From Flavobacterium agri (GTDB lineage: Bacteria > Bacteroidota > Bacteroidia > Flavobacteriales > Flavobacteriaceae), in contig NZ_JACBJI010000001.1 of assembly GCF_013401995.1 (NCBI RefSeq), positions 494,905 to 558,904 on the forward strand: a stretch of DNA of 64,000 nucleotides, in the 5' to 3' direction. Positions within the stretch are counted from its first letter, which is position 1, and each line of letters starts with the position of its first letter. A program made the translations under genes and the position numbers. Shown here piece after piece: positions 17,851-26,348 of this stretch. The notes under the pieces were generated by a model. That model saw only the letters and a program-made list of their open reading frames with translations. It was not told where the DNA came from and did no database searches.

Positions 17851-17882
17851 CGAAAAAGAAAAGCCTCCGTATTTGGAGGCTT
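17851..17882 (-). terminator. Rho-independent terminator of the 17887-18408 gene
   Basis: On the minus strand AAGCCTCC pairs with GGAGGCTT (17861-17882) and is followed by a T-rich tract, just after the stop codon. It shares the AGCCTCC core with the opposing terminator. Confidence 0.8.
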
Positions 17883-17886
17883 GCTT

Positions 17887-18408
17887 TTATATCAAATCCC
17901 TGACTTCATTCCTGATGTAAGCCAGCGCCGCCGTACTCGGGCTCGGATTGTCGAACGATCCTTTTATCACGGCTTCGCGAAGATTGTCGGCATCGGTGAC
18001 TTCGGCCTGGGCCGCATATTTGCGCAACAATTGAACGGTAGCGTTTTTGGCCGTGACGACAACGCCCCAACATTCGTCGCTCATGTAAATCTGTTGGGTC
18101 AGGTTGTGCTCGAATTCCTGGTCGATCTGGGCGACCACATAATTTGCGTAATCTTCTTTCTTGTCTGAAATCGGAGCGACGCGAATCAGGATTTTTGCCG
18201 GGTCGATGCGCTCCAAAAACAAGGTCATGCGCTCGTACGCCTGTAATTTCAACGGAAGCGAATCCTGTCGGTTCTGTCGCAACAGCGCGAAACGTCTTTT
18301 ATTTTCGTCGTTCTTCATGAAATTGTTGAAAACTCCGTAAACCGTAACCGCGGTGATTGCAGCGGGAAGGCAGTAAAAAAGCAGTTCGAATAATTTGTCT
18401 TCGTTCAT
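17887..18408 (-). CDS. Conserved hypothetical protein with one N-terminal membrane segment
   Basis: 173 residues from the chosen ATG at 18408 (MNEDKLFELLFYC); the frame stays open 34 codons upstream, but that part lacks family-like character. One membrane helix (about 8-25) is followed by a soluble domain rich in charged helices, with the blocks LKLQAYERMTLFLERIDP and IDQEFEHNLTQQIYMSD. I recognise this as a protein common in Bacteroidota, without known function. It converges with the lipoprotein gene, each having its own terminator. Confidence 0.7.
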   Translation of the reverse strand: MNEDKLFELLFYCLPAAITAVTVYGVFNNFMKNDENKRRFALLRQNRQDSLPLKLQAYERMTLFLERIDPAKILIRVAPISDKKEDYANYVVAQIDQEFEHNLTQQIYMSDECWGVVVTAKNATVQLLRKYAAQAEVTDADNLREAVIKGSFDNPSPSTAALAYIRNEVRDLI

Positions 18409-18653
18409 TATTGATGTCGTTTGAAGGCAAAAGTCGGAATTAACCCGCAATCTGCCAATGTTAGCGCAAAGATTTAAAAATTCTGTCGAGTTGGGTTGTA
18501 TCGATGGCACAAAATTGAAAAGTAGGAATTCTGGAAACGTTTGGCGCGTGGTGACTTCCGAACTTTCCGATTGTTAATAAAAACCACTCGATTTCTTTTC
18601 GGACTTATCGGTTTTTTAGCACTTTGCCATTTGGAATTTGCCGTCCGGAACTT

Positions 18654-18661
18654 TAATTTTG
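18654..18661 (+). promoter_or_regulatory. Candidate -7 element of the uvrD-type gene
   Basis: TAATTTTG matches TAnnTTTG, with a TTG at 18631-18633 (20-nt spacer). It ends only 5 nt before the proposed TTG start at 18667, which would make the transcript leaderless or nearly so. Confidence 0.45.
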
Positions 18662-18666
18662 CGCGC

Positions 18667-21012
18667 TTGGAACCTATCGAAAAATACATCTCCGGACTTA
18701 ACGACGCCCAACGCGCCCCGACCTTGCAGAAAGACGGCCCGATGATCATCATCGCCGGTGCGGGATCAGGAAAAACGCGTGTACTGACCATCAGGATCGC
18801 CTACCTGATGTCTCAGGGAATCGACGCCTTCAACATTTTGGCTCTCACGTTTACCAACAAGGCGGCACGTGAAATGAAATCGCGTATCGCATCCATTGTG
18901 GGAAACAACGAGGCAAAGAATCTTTGGATGGGAACTTTCCACTCGATTTTCGCAAGGATTTTGCGTGCCGAATCAGACAAACTCGGATATCCGTCGAATT
19001 TCACGATCTACGATACTCAGGATTCCGTTAGGCTTATCGGAGCGATCATCAAGGAAATGCAGCTCGACAAGGATATTTACAAACCAAAGCAAGTTTTGGG
19101 CCGTATTTCGTCGTATAAAAACAGCCTGATCACGGTCAAGGCATATTTCAACAATCCAGAGCTTCAGGAAGCCGATGCGATGAGTAAAAAGCCGCGTCTC
19201 GGAGAAGTCTACCAAAATTACGTCGACCGCTGTTTCAAGGCCGGTGCGATGGATTTCGACGATTTGCTTCTCAAAACGAACGAGCTTTTGGCGCGTTTTC
19301 CCGATGTCCTGAACAAATATCAAAACCGCTTCCGATACATCCTCGTGGATGAGTACCAAGATACGAACCATTCACAGTATTTGATTGTTCGTGCTTTGTC
19401 GGACAAATTCCAAAACATTTGCGTGGTCGGTGACGATGCGCAGAGTATTTATGCGTTCCGGGGCGCGAACATCAACAACATCCTCAATTTCCAAAAGGAT
19501 TACGAAGGTGTGCAGACGTACCGCCTCGAGCAGAATTACCGTTCGACGCGCAACATCGTCGAAGCCGCGAATTCCATCATAGACAAGAACAAGACCAAGC
19601 TCGACAAGGTCGTTTGGACGGCCAACGACGACGGGCCGAAAATAAAAGTGCACCGTTCGCTTACCGACGGTGAAGAAGGCCGATTCGTGGCCGGCGAGAT
19701 TTGGGAACAGAAAATGCAGCAACAGTTCAACAACGGGCATTTTGCGATCCTGTACCGAACCAACGCCCAATCGCGCGCCATGGAAGACGCCTTGCGCAAA
19801 CGCGACATCCCGTACCGCATTTATGGCGGCTTGTCGTTTTACCAGCGCAAGGAAATCAAAGACGTTTTGAGTTACCTGCGGTTGGTCATCAATCCGAAGG
19901 ACGAGGAAGCTTTGGTGCGTGTGATCAATTATCCGGCACGCGGTATAGGCGATTCGACTGTGGAAAAACTTACGGTCGCGGCCAACCATTACAAGCGCTC
20001 GATTTTCGAGATCATGGAAAATCTCGACAGGATCGATCTCAAACTCAATTCGGGTACACGCAAGAAACTCGACGATTTCGTCACGATGATCAAGAGTTTT
20101 CAGGTGCTTAACGAAACCCACGATGCGTTTTTCCTGGCCGAACACGTGACCAAGAAAACCGGGCTTGTCATGGAACTCAAAAAGGATGCGACGCCCGAAG
20201 GAATCGCACGTATCGAGAACATTGAAGAGCTTTTGAACGGTATCAAGGATTTTATCGAAGGCCAGAAGGAAGTGGACGGCGCCAGAGGAGCGCTTTCGGA
20301 ATTCCTCGAAGACGTCGCGCTTGCCACCGATCTCGATAAAGATACGGGCGATGACGACCGTGTCGCACTCATGACGATCCACTTGGCAAAAGGACTTGAG
20401 TTTCCTTATGTTTTTGTCGTCGGGATGGAAGAAGACCTGTTTCCGAGTGCGATGAGCATGAACACGAGAAGCGAACTCGAGGAAGAAAGACGTTTGTTCT
20501 ATGTAGCGCTCACACGAGCCGAAAAACAGGCGTACCTAACCTATGCGCAATCGCGTTACCGTTGGGGAAAACTCACCGACAGCGAGCCTTCGCGTTTCAT
20601 AGAGGAAATCAAACCCGAGTATCTCGAATACCTCACGCAGCCCGAAACGAATTACCGTTACAAGCCGATGATCGACATCGACATTTTCGGTGACGTCGAC
20701 AAATCGAAGTTGCGCCAGACCAAGCCTACGAACGGCACGCCTCCGAAATGGGTTACCGATAACGAACCGAAGCCGGACATGAACATCCGTAAGCTGAAAC
20801 CTGTGAACAGTAGCGGTAGTAGTGGCAGTTCCGCGAATCTTTTCGACGGAAAGCTCGTTCCCGGAAATATTGTGATGCACGAGCGTTTCGGCAAAGGCGA
20901 AATCCTCAATCTCGAAGGAGTAGGAGGCGACCGCAAAGCCGAAATCCGATTTGAAGTAGGCGGAATCAAGAAATTGTTGTTGCGTTTCGCGAAGCTTGAC
21001 GTGATCGGGTAA
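18667..21012 (+). CDS. ATP-dependent DNA helicase, UvrD/PcrA family
   Basis: 781 residues from a TTG start at 18667 (EPIEKYISGLNDAQRAP), chosen because conserved flavobacterial homologues begin just before LNDAQR and no ATG fits. This is an SF1A 3'-5' helicase for nucleotide excision and mismatch repair. Visible motifs are Walker A GAGSGKTR, motif Ia TFTNKAAREMK, motif II DEYQDTN, motif III GDDAQSIYAFRGA, motif IV YRSTRNIV, motif V MTIHLAKGLEFP and motif VI VALTRA. The C-terminal region has the linker and Tudor-like segment (GERFGKGEILNLEGVGGDRKAEI-like), typical of PcrA/UvrD. The open frame upstream of the TTG is unlikely to be coding. Confidence 0.92.
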   Translation: MEPIEKYISGLNDAQRAPTLQKDGPMIIIAGAGSGKTRVLTIRIAYLMSQGIDAFNILALTFTNKAAREMKSRIASIVGNNEAKNLWMGTFHSIFARILRAESDKLGYPSNFTIYDTQDSVRLIGAIIKEMQLDKDIYKPKQVLGRISSYKNSLITVKAYFNNPELQEADAMSKKPRLGEVYQNYVDRCFKAGAMDFDDLLLKTNELLARFPDVLNKYQNRFRYILVDEYQDTNHSQYLIVRALSDKFQNICVVGDDAQSIYAFRGANINNILNFQKDYEGVQTYRLEQNYRSTRNIVEAANSIIDKNKTKLDKVVWTANDDGPKIKVHRSLTDGEEGRFVAGEIWEQKMQQQFNNGHFAILYRTNAQSRAMEDALRKRDIPYRIYGGLSFYQRKEIKDVLSYLRLVINPKDEEALVRVINYPARGIGDSTVEKLTVAANHYKRSIFEIMENLDRIDLKLNSGTRKKLDDFVTMIKSFQVLNETHDAFFLAEHVTKKTGLVMELKKDATPEGIARIENIEELLNGIKDFIEGQKEVDGARGALSEFLEDVALATDLDKDTGDDDRVALMTIHLAKGLEFPYVFVVGMEEDLFPSAMSMNTRSELEEERRLFYVALTRAEKQAYLTYAQSRYRWGKLTDSEPSRFIEEIKPEYLEYLTQPETNYRYKPMIDIDIFGDVDKSKLRQTKPTNGTPPKWVTDNEPKPDMNIRKLKPVNSSGSSGSSANLFDGKLVPGNIVMHERFGKGEILNLEGVGGDRKAEIRFEVGGIKKLLLRFAKLDVIG

Positions 21013-21055
21013 TTTTTGGTGGATTCCGTTTATCTTGCAAGGATAATAATCAATC

Positions 21056-21448
21056 ATGGAAATAACGATCCGATACAGGAAGAATCAAGTGTTGTGGCCG
21101 TTGACCATAGGTTCGTCCCTTGTCGTTTGCGGTGTAGTGTCACGGTTTTACGGCTCATCCGAAGTGGTCGGATTTATTGGCATCGGTGCGCTATGGATCG
21201 GCATAGCGCTTCATAAATGGCATTCTGGCTACCTGACATTGGGCGAAAATTTCATCCGACGCAATGATTCACCTTTTTTCAAAAAAATCGAGTTGTCTCA
21301 AATTACCGAAGTGAAAAAGTTCGCGGGCGACTGGATCATAAAACACGGAAATAGCAAAGAACTTGTGATTTCTCCTCAAGTCATGGATGAGCAAGGTCTT
21401 GCCGATTTTGAAAAATTCCTCACGAAATTGGATTGCGCTAATGTTTAG
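21056..21448 (+). CDS. Small membrane protein with PH-like tail
   Basis: 130 residues. Two hydrophobic segments (about 12-30 and 36-54) are followed by a small beta-rich domain (TLGENFIRRNDSPFFKKIELSQI). This layout resembles bacterial PH-domain-like membrane proteins, but no function is known. Its last 8 nt overlap the start of the following TPR gene, so the two are probably co-translated. Confidence 0.6.
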   Translation: MEITIRYRKNQVLWPLTIGSSLVVCGVVSRFYGSSEVVGFIGIGALWIGIALHKWHSGYLTLGENFIRRNDSPFFKKIELSQITEVKKFAGDWIIKHGNSKELVISPQVMDEQGLADFEKFLTKLDCANV

Positions 21449-22343
21449 AAGACTGTTTCCCATATTCGCCATTTTGATGGTTTGCGGTGTGCAAGCCCAG
21501 GATTTCCGCGAACAATTTAATGGGTTTTTCAAAGACAAGGACACGATCGGCCAGCAAAAAACACTTAGAGAATGGGAAGCGAAACGAAAAAACGATCCCG
21601 AATTGTACGTGGCGCGTTTCAACTATTACTTTTCGAACGCGCGCCAGGAATTGCTGCATCTGGGCAATAATCCAGAAGGGAAAGAAGCTTTTGCGCTACA
21701 GGATTCCACAGGAAATACAGTAAGTTACCTGTATCAGGGCGACACGAGTTACGATCCGAAAAAGTTGGGATCGGCGATGAAAACCATAAACGAGGCGATC
21801 GCCAAATTTCCAAAAAGGCTCGACATGCGTTTCGGAAAGACATACGCACTTGGCGAACTGCGCGATTGGAAAAACTTTACCGACGAAATCATCGCGACCA
21901 TCGATTATTCGGATAAAATCAAGAACCAATGGCTTTGGCGCGACGGTAAGCCTGTAGACGACCCTAAAAACTTTATGCTCGGCAGCATCCAAGGCTATTT
22001 CAACCAATTGTATGAAACCGAAGACGACGCGCTTTTGGTCAACATGAGACGTATCTCGGAAACGGTTCTTAAGTATTATCCCGACGACGTGATGAATTTG
22101 TCGAACCTTGCGATCCTCAAACTTCTCGACAAGGATTTCGACGGCGCATTGGTACTGTTGCTCAAAGCCGAAAAACTCGCCCCCGACGATACGGTCATTC
22201 AGAACAACATCGCGATGTGCTATTCCGAAAAAGGCCAATACGACAAAGCGATCGCTTATTACGAGAAAATGTTGCCTAAATCGGATGAGGAAAGCAAAGT
22301 GAGGATACAAAAACGCATCGAGGTGCTTAAGCAGAAGAAATGA
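21441..22343 (+). CDS. Secreted TPR-repeat protein
   Basis: 300 residues from the ATG at 21441 (MFRRLFPIFAILMVCGVQAQ), which gives a clean signal peptide; the longer open frame overlaps the upstream gene. Tetratricopeptide-like repeats are visible toward the C-terminus (for example NNIAMCYSEKGQYDKAIAYY). It is probably a periplasmic scaffold protein. No partner can be inferred beyond co-expression with the small membrane protein encoded upstream. Confidence 0.75.
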   Translation: MFRRLFPIFAILMVCGVQAQDFREQFNGFFKDKDTIGQQKTLREWEAKRKNDPELYVARFNYYFSNARQELLHLGNNPEGKEAFALQDSTGNTVSYLYQGDTSYDPKKLGSAMKTINEAIAKFPKRLDMRFGKTYALGELRDWKNFTDEIIATIDYSDKIKNQWLWRDGKPVDDPKNFMLGSIQGYFNQLYETEDDALLVNMRRISETVLKYYPDDVMNLSNLAILKLLDKDFDGALVLLLKAEKLAPDDTVIQNNIAMCYSEKGQYDKAIAYYEKMLPKSDEESKVRIQKRIEVLKQKK

Positions 22344-22468
22344 CTTCTTCTATTTGAAACCGGCACAACAGGAATCCATCTAAAGTATTCCGGCCGTCTT
22401 AAAATTGCGATTTCAGATTTTTGGTCGTATCTTCATTAGCAATTGAAATCATCATTCAATATCCCAAA

Positions 22469-23089
22469 ATGGCCCAATTCATAAAAATATACGAAGACAA
22501 ACCCAGTGAAGCCGCCATACAACGCGTCGTCAAAATATTGCGCGAAGGCGGCCTCGTGATTTATCCGACCGATACGGTTTACGGTTTGGGTTGCGACATC
22601 ACGAATTCGAAAGCGCTCGAGAAAATCGCGCGCATCAAAGGAATCAAGCTCGAAAAAGCGAATTTTTCTTTCGTGTGCAGCGATTTGAGCAATCTGTCCG
22701 ATTACGTGAAACAGATCGACACGGCCACGTTCAAACTGCTCAAGCGTGCGTTGCCCGGCCCTTATACGTTCATTTTGCCCGGAAACAACAACCTTCCGAA
22801 GGAATTCAAAAAGAAGAACACGGTCGGTATCCGTGTGCCCGACAACAATATAGCGATAGAAATCGTGCGTCAGTTGGGCAATCCAATTGTTTCTACCTCT
22901 ATTTACGACGAAGACGAAGTGCTCGAATATTCTACCGATCCCGAATTGATTTTCGAAAAATGGCAGAATCTCGTAGACGTCGTCGTCGATGGCGGCTATG
23001 GAGGCAACGAAGCGTCCACTATCATCGATTTGTCGGGTTATGAGCCTGTCGTAGTTCGTGAAGGTAAAGGCGACGTGGACATTTTTTAG
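22469..23089 (+). CDS. YciO/Sua5/YrdC family protein (L-threonylcarbamoyladenylate synthase-like)
   Basis: 206 residues from the ATG at 22469. The YrdC fold signature IYPTDTVYGLGCDI (about 30-43) and TTVIDLSG-type end (STIIDLSGYEPVVVREGKGD) are present. The length and the C-terminal VREGKGDV match E. coli YciO more closely than long Sua5, which has an extra domain. The family makes threonylcarbamoyl-AMP for tRNA t6A37, but YciO proteins may not replace TsaC fully, so the exact role is uncertain. A TcdA gene, acting later on t6A, is at 38.8 kb. Confidence 0.85.
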   Translation: MAQFIKIYEDKPSEAAIQRVVKILREGGLVIYPTDTVYGLGCDITNSKALEKIARIKGIKLEKANFSFVCSDLSNLSDYVKQIDTATFKLLKRALPGPYTFILPGNNNLPKEFKKKNTVGIRVPDNNIAIEIVRQLGNPIVSTSIYDEDEVLEYSTDPELIFEKWQNLVDVVVDGGYGGNEASTIIDLSGYEPVVVREGKGDVDIF

Positions 23090-23093
23090 TTTG

Positions 23094-23150
23094 GCCGCGA
23101 ATGACACAAATTTCACTAAATCTATTTGTGATATTCGTGTCATTTGTGGC
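23094..23150. repeat. Palindromic intergenic element (copy 1)
   Basis: Imperfect inverted repeat running from GCCGCGAATGACACAAAT to ATTCGTGTCATTTGTGGC. It is the same family as copies at 29047, 33362 and 38738, located between the stop of the YciO gene and the next promoter. Confidence 0.8.
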
Positions 23151-23191
23151 TAAATCATTTAATGCGCAGCTTTTTTAGGCATATAGACATC

Positions 23192-23221
23192 TTGCACTTT
23201 AGCGCTCCATCACTACCTTTG
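23192..23221 (+). promoter_or_regulatory. Consensus Bacteroidota promoter of the RarD-like gene
   Basis: TTG (23192-23194), a 19-nt spacer and TACCTTTG (23214-23221) match the -33/-7 consensus exactly. The ATG follows 5 nt later, so the mRNA is probably leaderless or almost so. Confidence 0.7.
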
Positions 23222-23226
23222 CCCAA

Positions 23227-24123
23227 ATGAACAACTCCCGCTACTACCTTAGTGCCGTTTCGGCTTTCCTCATTTGGGGATTGTTCAGTTTGGCGCTGCG
23301 TCCGATCAAACAATTTCCACCACTCGAAATTTTGTTCTACCGCATCATCACGTGTTTGGTTTTGCTTGTGGTGTTGGTATTCGTATTTCGGAAGAAATCG
23401 GTTTCGGACACGAAAAATTTCCTCAAGAATCTGTCGGTTACCCAAAGACGCAGCCTTATCCTGTGGAATCTGCTCGCCGGACTATTGCTGACTTCCAACT
23501 GGTTCATCTTTATCTACGTGATGAATTTCGTGAGTGTGAAAGCCACGTCGCTCGCGTATCTCGTATGTCCGATATTGACGGCCGTCCTGGCCAATCTTCT
23601 GCTCAAGGAACAGATGAAGAAACTGCAATGGGTCGCGCTTCTCGTTGGCGCAATCGGTTGTTCGATGCTCGCGCTGGGTCATTTTATGGATTTGCTGCTG
23701 AGTATCTTAATTGCTTTCTCGTATGCGTTATACTTGATTTTGCAGAAAAAAAACGCCGGTATCGACAGTTTCGTAGTCCTTACGCTACATGTTTCCATTG
23801 CGGTTTTGGCGCTGTTGCCGGTACTTCCGTTTTTCGAGGTAGGAATGCCCACGGAGCCGAAATTCTACACGTTCATCCTGATTATCGCGACCTGTTTTAC
23901 CATTTTCCCGATGTTCCTGAGTTTGTACGCGCTTAAAGGGATAAAATCGTCTACCGTCGGTATGCTGATGAACATCAACCCGATCATCGCCTTCGCGCTT
24001 TCGGTGTTCCATTTCAATGAAGAAGCCGATGCGTGGCAATATGCGGCGTATTCGGTGGTTTTCGTGTCGGTGGTTTTGTTCAATATTCCGGCTTTGATAG
24101 GAAGAAAAGAAATTGCTGCCTGA
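23227..24123 (+). CDS. EamA/RarD-like drug-metabolite transporter
   Basis: 298 residues with ten hydrophobic segments arranged as two EamA repeats of five. The N-terminus (NNSRYYLSAVSAFLIWGLFSLALRPI) resembles RarD, an inner membrane carrier of uncertain substrate. The start is fixed by a promoter ending 5 nt upstream. It lies alone between a palindromic element and the histidine kinase gene, so it is probably a single-gene unit. Confidence 0.8.
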   Translation: MNNSRYYLSAVSAFLIWGLFSLALRPIKQFPPLEILFYRIITCLVLLVVLVFVFRKKSVSDTKNFLKNLSVTQRRSLILWNLLAGLLLTSNWFIFIYVMNFVSVKATSLAYLVCPILTAVLANLLLKEQMKKLQWVALLVGAIGCSMLALGHFMDLLLSILIAFSYALYLILQKKNAGIDSFVVLTLHVSIAVLALLPVLPFFEVGMPTEPKFYTFILIIATCFTIFPMFLSLYALKGIKSSTVGMLMNINPIIAFALSVFHFNEEADAWQYAAYSVVFVSVVLFNIPALIGRKEIAA

Positions 24124-24194
24124 CGAAATTGACCGTTCGCTTGCGCCAAATCGCCATTCGCCTTTTTTCTTTTTCTACCGCTTTTTCACAATCG

Positions 24195-24202
24195 TAGGTT
24201 TG
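24195..24202 (+). promoter_or_regulatory. Candidate -7 element of the two-component operon
   Basis: TAGGTTTG matches TAnnTTTG and lies 19 nt before the kinase ATG. No TTG is found at the expected -33 position. Confidence 0.4.
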
Positions 24203-24221
24203 CCAAATAAATTCCGACGTT

Positions 24222-25607
24222 ATGAAATCTCTTCGTTTGTTCCTTTCGCTTTGGCTGATACCTTTGGCAATCTCAGCATTGATCATGTTTTTGGAAGGCG
24301 GTTTTTCAGATCATCTCAATTGGCCGGCCATGCTCATGGTGGCTTGTATCCTTGGTATTCCTGCAGTTGGCGTGGCATTCGTATTGCCCGTTTTTGAAAG
24401 TAAGATAGGAAAGCGATTTGCTTCCGTAGCGCTTACGGCTTTCGCCATGGGATTGGTGTCGATGCTTTCGACGGGGATTTTCTTTTATGCCACAGGAAAC
24501 GACGACAAGCCCGAACTTCCTGTTTTCCAAGGCATTTTCTGTATTTGTTTTTTCCTGACCGAAGTTTTTCTCACACGTATCAGGTTTACAAAATCCCAAG
24601 CATCATTGTTTACATTCGTGTTGACACCAAAATTTGCATTGAGGTTGTTGTTTTGGGTCGCTTTACCCGAATCGGTTTTTTGTTCAGTATTGCTGTTGTA
24701 CGAATTCCCGACAGATCCTACCATAAGCGGTTATATGCTTTTCATACTTTGGATTGTAACCTATTCAATTTTGACGAATGCCGTGGCTTTATTCGCGATC
24801 TGGATCGGTTCACGAATTGACTTTTTGGCAAAGCGAACGCTTCTCGTAATCCTATTGGCAACCGCTTTGACGCTTTTGACGGGATTGGTGATGGTACAAC
24901 CTTGGCAGTCCCAAATAACGATAGGAATTTTGATGACGTTGTTGTTCCCGTCTTTGTTTTCTGCGTCGGCACTGTTGTTCCTAGTGCGTCAAAAAGCCGA
25001 ATCGGAAGCAAAAGATTACAAATTGCGTTCATTGGGTAAATCGTTGGTGAACAAACAATCGGAATACGACCAATTGAAGCGTCACGTGAATCCGCATTTC
25101 TTTTTCAACAACCTGAACATGCTGATTTCATTGATCGAATCCGATCCGAAAAAAGCTTCTGAATTCGGGCAACGGCTATCAAATGTCTATCGCAAATTCT
25201 TTTCGGAAAACGACGAAGATTTCATCGCACTTTGGAAAGAACTCGATTTCATATCGGAGTATATAGAAATTTACCGAGCTAAATTCGGCGATTCGTTTTC
25301 GATTGAGATCAAACCCGAAAATCCTGTGAACTATCATATTTTGACCGACGCGCTTCAGGAAATCGTCGACAACATTTTCAAGCACAACATTTTTGAAGAT
25401 GAAAATCCGATTGCGATAGAGATTTTCCGCGACGACATGAATCTCGTCATCCGAAATTCAAGAGTGCCCAAAATCGCCGTGGATTCTGAAAAAACCGGTC
25501 TCGAAAATATCCGCAAACGCTACGAATTGCTTACGGACGAGCGCATCTCCGTTTCACAAACCGACCGGATCTTTGTCGTGAATTTGCCTATATTGTCTTT
25601 CGAATGA
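24222..25607 (+). CDS. Sensor histidine kinase, LytS/YpdA type
   Basis: 461 residues. The N-terminal part (1-260) has six to eight hydrophobic segments, then a short helical linker and the His_kinase domain with the phosphoacceptor block HVNPHFFFNNLN (His292 of PHFFFN). A degenerate HATPase region follows (LQEIVDNIFKHN at about 380-391; glycine box near GLENIRKRYELL). The signal sensed in the membrane region is unknown. The stop overlaps the LytTR regulator start (ATGA). Confidence 0.88.
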   Translation: MKSLRLFLSLWLIPLAISALIMFLEGGFSDHLNWPAMLMVACILGIPAVGVAFVLPVFESKIGKRFASVALTAFAMGLVSMLSTGIFFYATGNDDKPELPVFQGIFCICFFLTEVFLTRIRFTKSQASLFTFVLTPKFALRLLFWVALPESVFCSVLLLYEFPTDPTISGYMLFILWIVTYSILTNAVALFAIWIGSRIDFLAKRTLLVILLATALTLLTGLVMVQPWQSQITIGILMTLLFPSLFSASALLFLVRQKAESEAKDYKLRSLGKSLVNKQSEYDQLKRHVNPHFFFNNLNMLISLIESDPKKASEFGQRLSNVYRKFFSENDEDFIALWKELDFISEYIEIYRAKFGDSFSIEIKPENPVNYHILTDALQEIVDNIFKHNIFEDENPIAIEIFRDDMNLVIRNSRVPKIAVDSEKTGLENIRKRYELLTDERISVSQTDRIFVVNLPILSFE

Positions 25608-26296
25608 TCAAAACGGCCGTCATAGCGGAAGACGAAATCCCAAGCGCGCAAAGGCTCGAAAGGCTTCTCAAGCAAAGAGGTTTTACCGTGTTGCAGGTTT
25701 GTGCGTCGGTGAAAAAACTCAAATCGTTCCTTGCGGAAAACGAGCATCCCGATTGGCTTTTCCTCGACATAGAACTTCGGGACGACAATGTGTTCGAGGC
25801 TTTGAAGAAAATGCTGGTCGCATCGCGAATCGTTTTCACGACGGCTTATCCCGACCGCGCCCTCGACGCGTTTCGCCACGGCGGCATCGACTATCTTTTG
25901 AAACCGATTGACGAGACCAAGCTCGATGCCGCAATCGGAAAAGTTGAGCGTTTCGGCAATCTTCTCAAACCCGAGACGATACCATCAGAAGAGAAATCGA
26001 TTGTGGTCGCTGCAGGCAAAATCCTAAAGAAAATCAAACTTTCGGATGTCGCTTTTTTCTTTAGTGAAGAGAACGTGACGTTTTTGAAATCCAGCGAAAG
26101 GAATTATCCGATAGGGAAATCGCTCGACAAACTCGAACGTGAACACGATTCCTTTTTCAGGATCAGCCGCAAATACCTGGTGAACATCAATTTCATAGAT
26201 AAAGTCATCGGAAGTGATATTTTACTTAAATCGGGCGAAAAATTATCCATGAGCCGACAGCGCAAAAAAGACTTCCTGACTTGGTTCGCCCAATAA
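25604..26296 (+). CDS. LytTR-family response regulator
   Basis: 230 residues. The receiver domain (about 1-120) keeps the acidic pocket (Glu9, Asp10), phosphoacceptor Asp55 (FLDIEL) and the Lys of LLKPIDETKL. The C-terminal LytTR DNA-binding domain (about 130-228) contains the typical FFFSEENVTFLKSSERNYPI and ISRKYLVNINFIDKV. It is the cognate partner of the kinase encoded directly upstream with a 4-nt overlap. LytTR proteins bind direct repeats; a good direct repeat in this window lies at 49215-49249, but nothing links the two except pattern. Confidence 0.92.
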   Translation: MIKTAVIAEDEIPSAQRLERLLKQRGFTVLQVCASVKKLKSFLAENEHPDWLFLDIELRDDNVFEALKKMLVASRIVFTTAYPDRALDAFRHGGIDYLLKPIDETKLDAAIGKVERFGNLLKPETIPSEEKSIVVAAGKILKKIKLSDVAFFFSEENVTFLKSSERNYPIGKSLDKLEREHDSFFRISRKYLVNINFIDKVIGSDILLKSGEKLSMSRQRKKDFLTWFAQ

Positions 26297-26320
26297 AAAA
26301 CCCGCTCAAACGGCGGGCTT
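26297..26320. terminator. Bidirectional terminator between the LytTR gene and fahA
   Basis: The stem CCCGC/GCGGG (26301-26317) has a 7-nt loop. On the minus strand it is followed by a run of six T, serving fahA. On the plus strand the T-tract is weaker. Confidence 0.75.
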
Positions 26321-26348
26321 TCATTTACTATTTCTATAAATCTTAGAA

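Noticed and set aside
19372..20382. 336-residue minus-strand frame opposite the uvrD-type helicase
   Set aside because: The plus-strand frame carries all helicase motifs.
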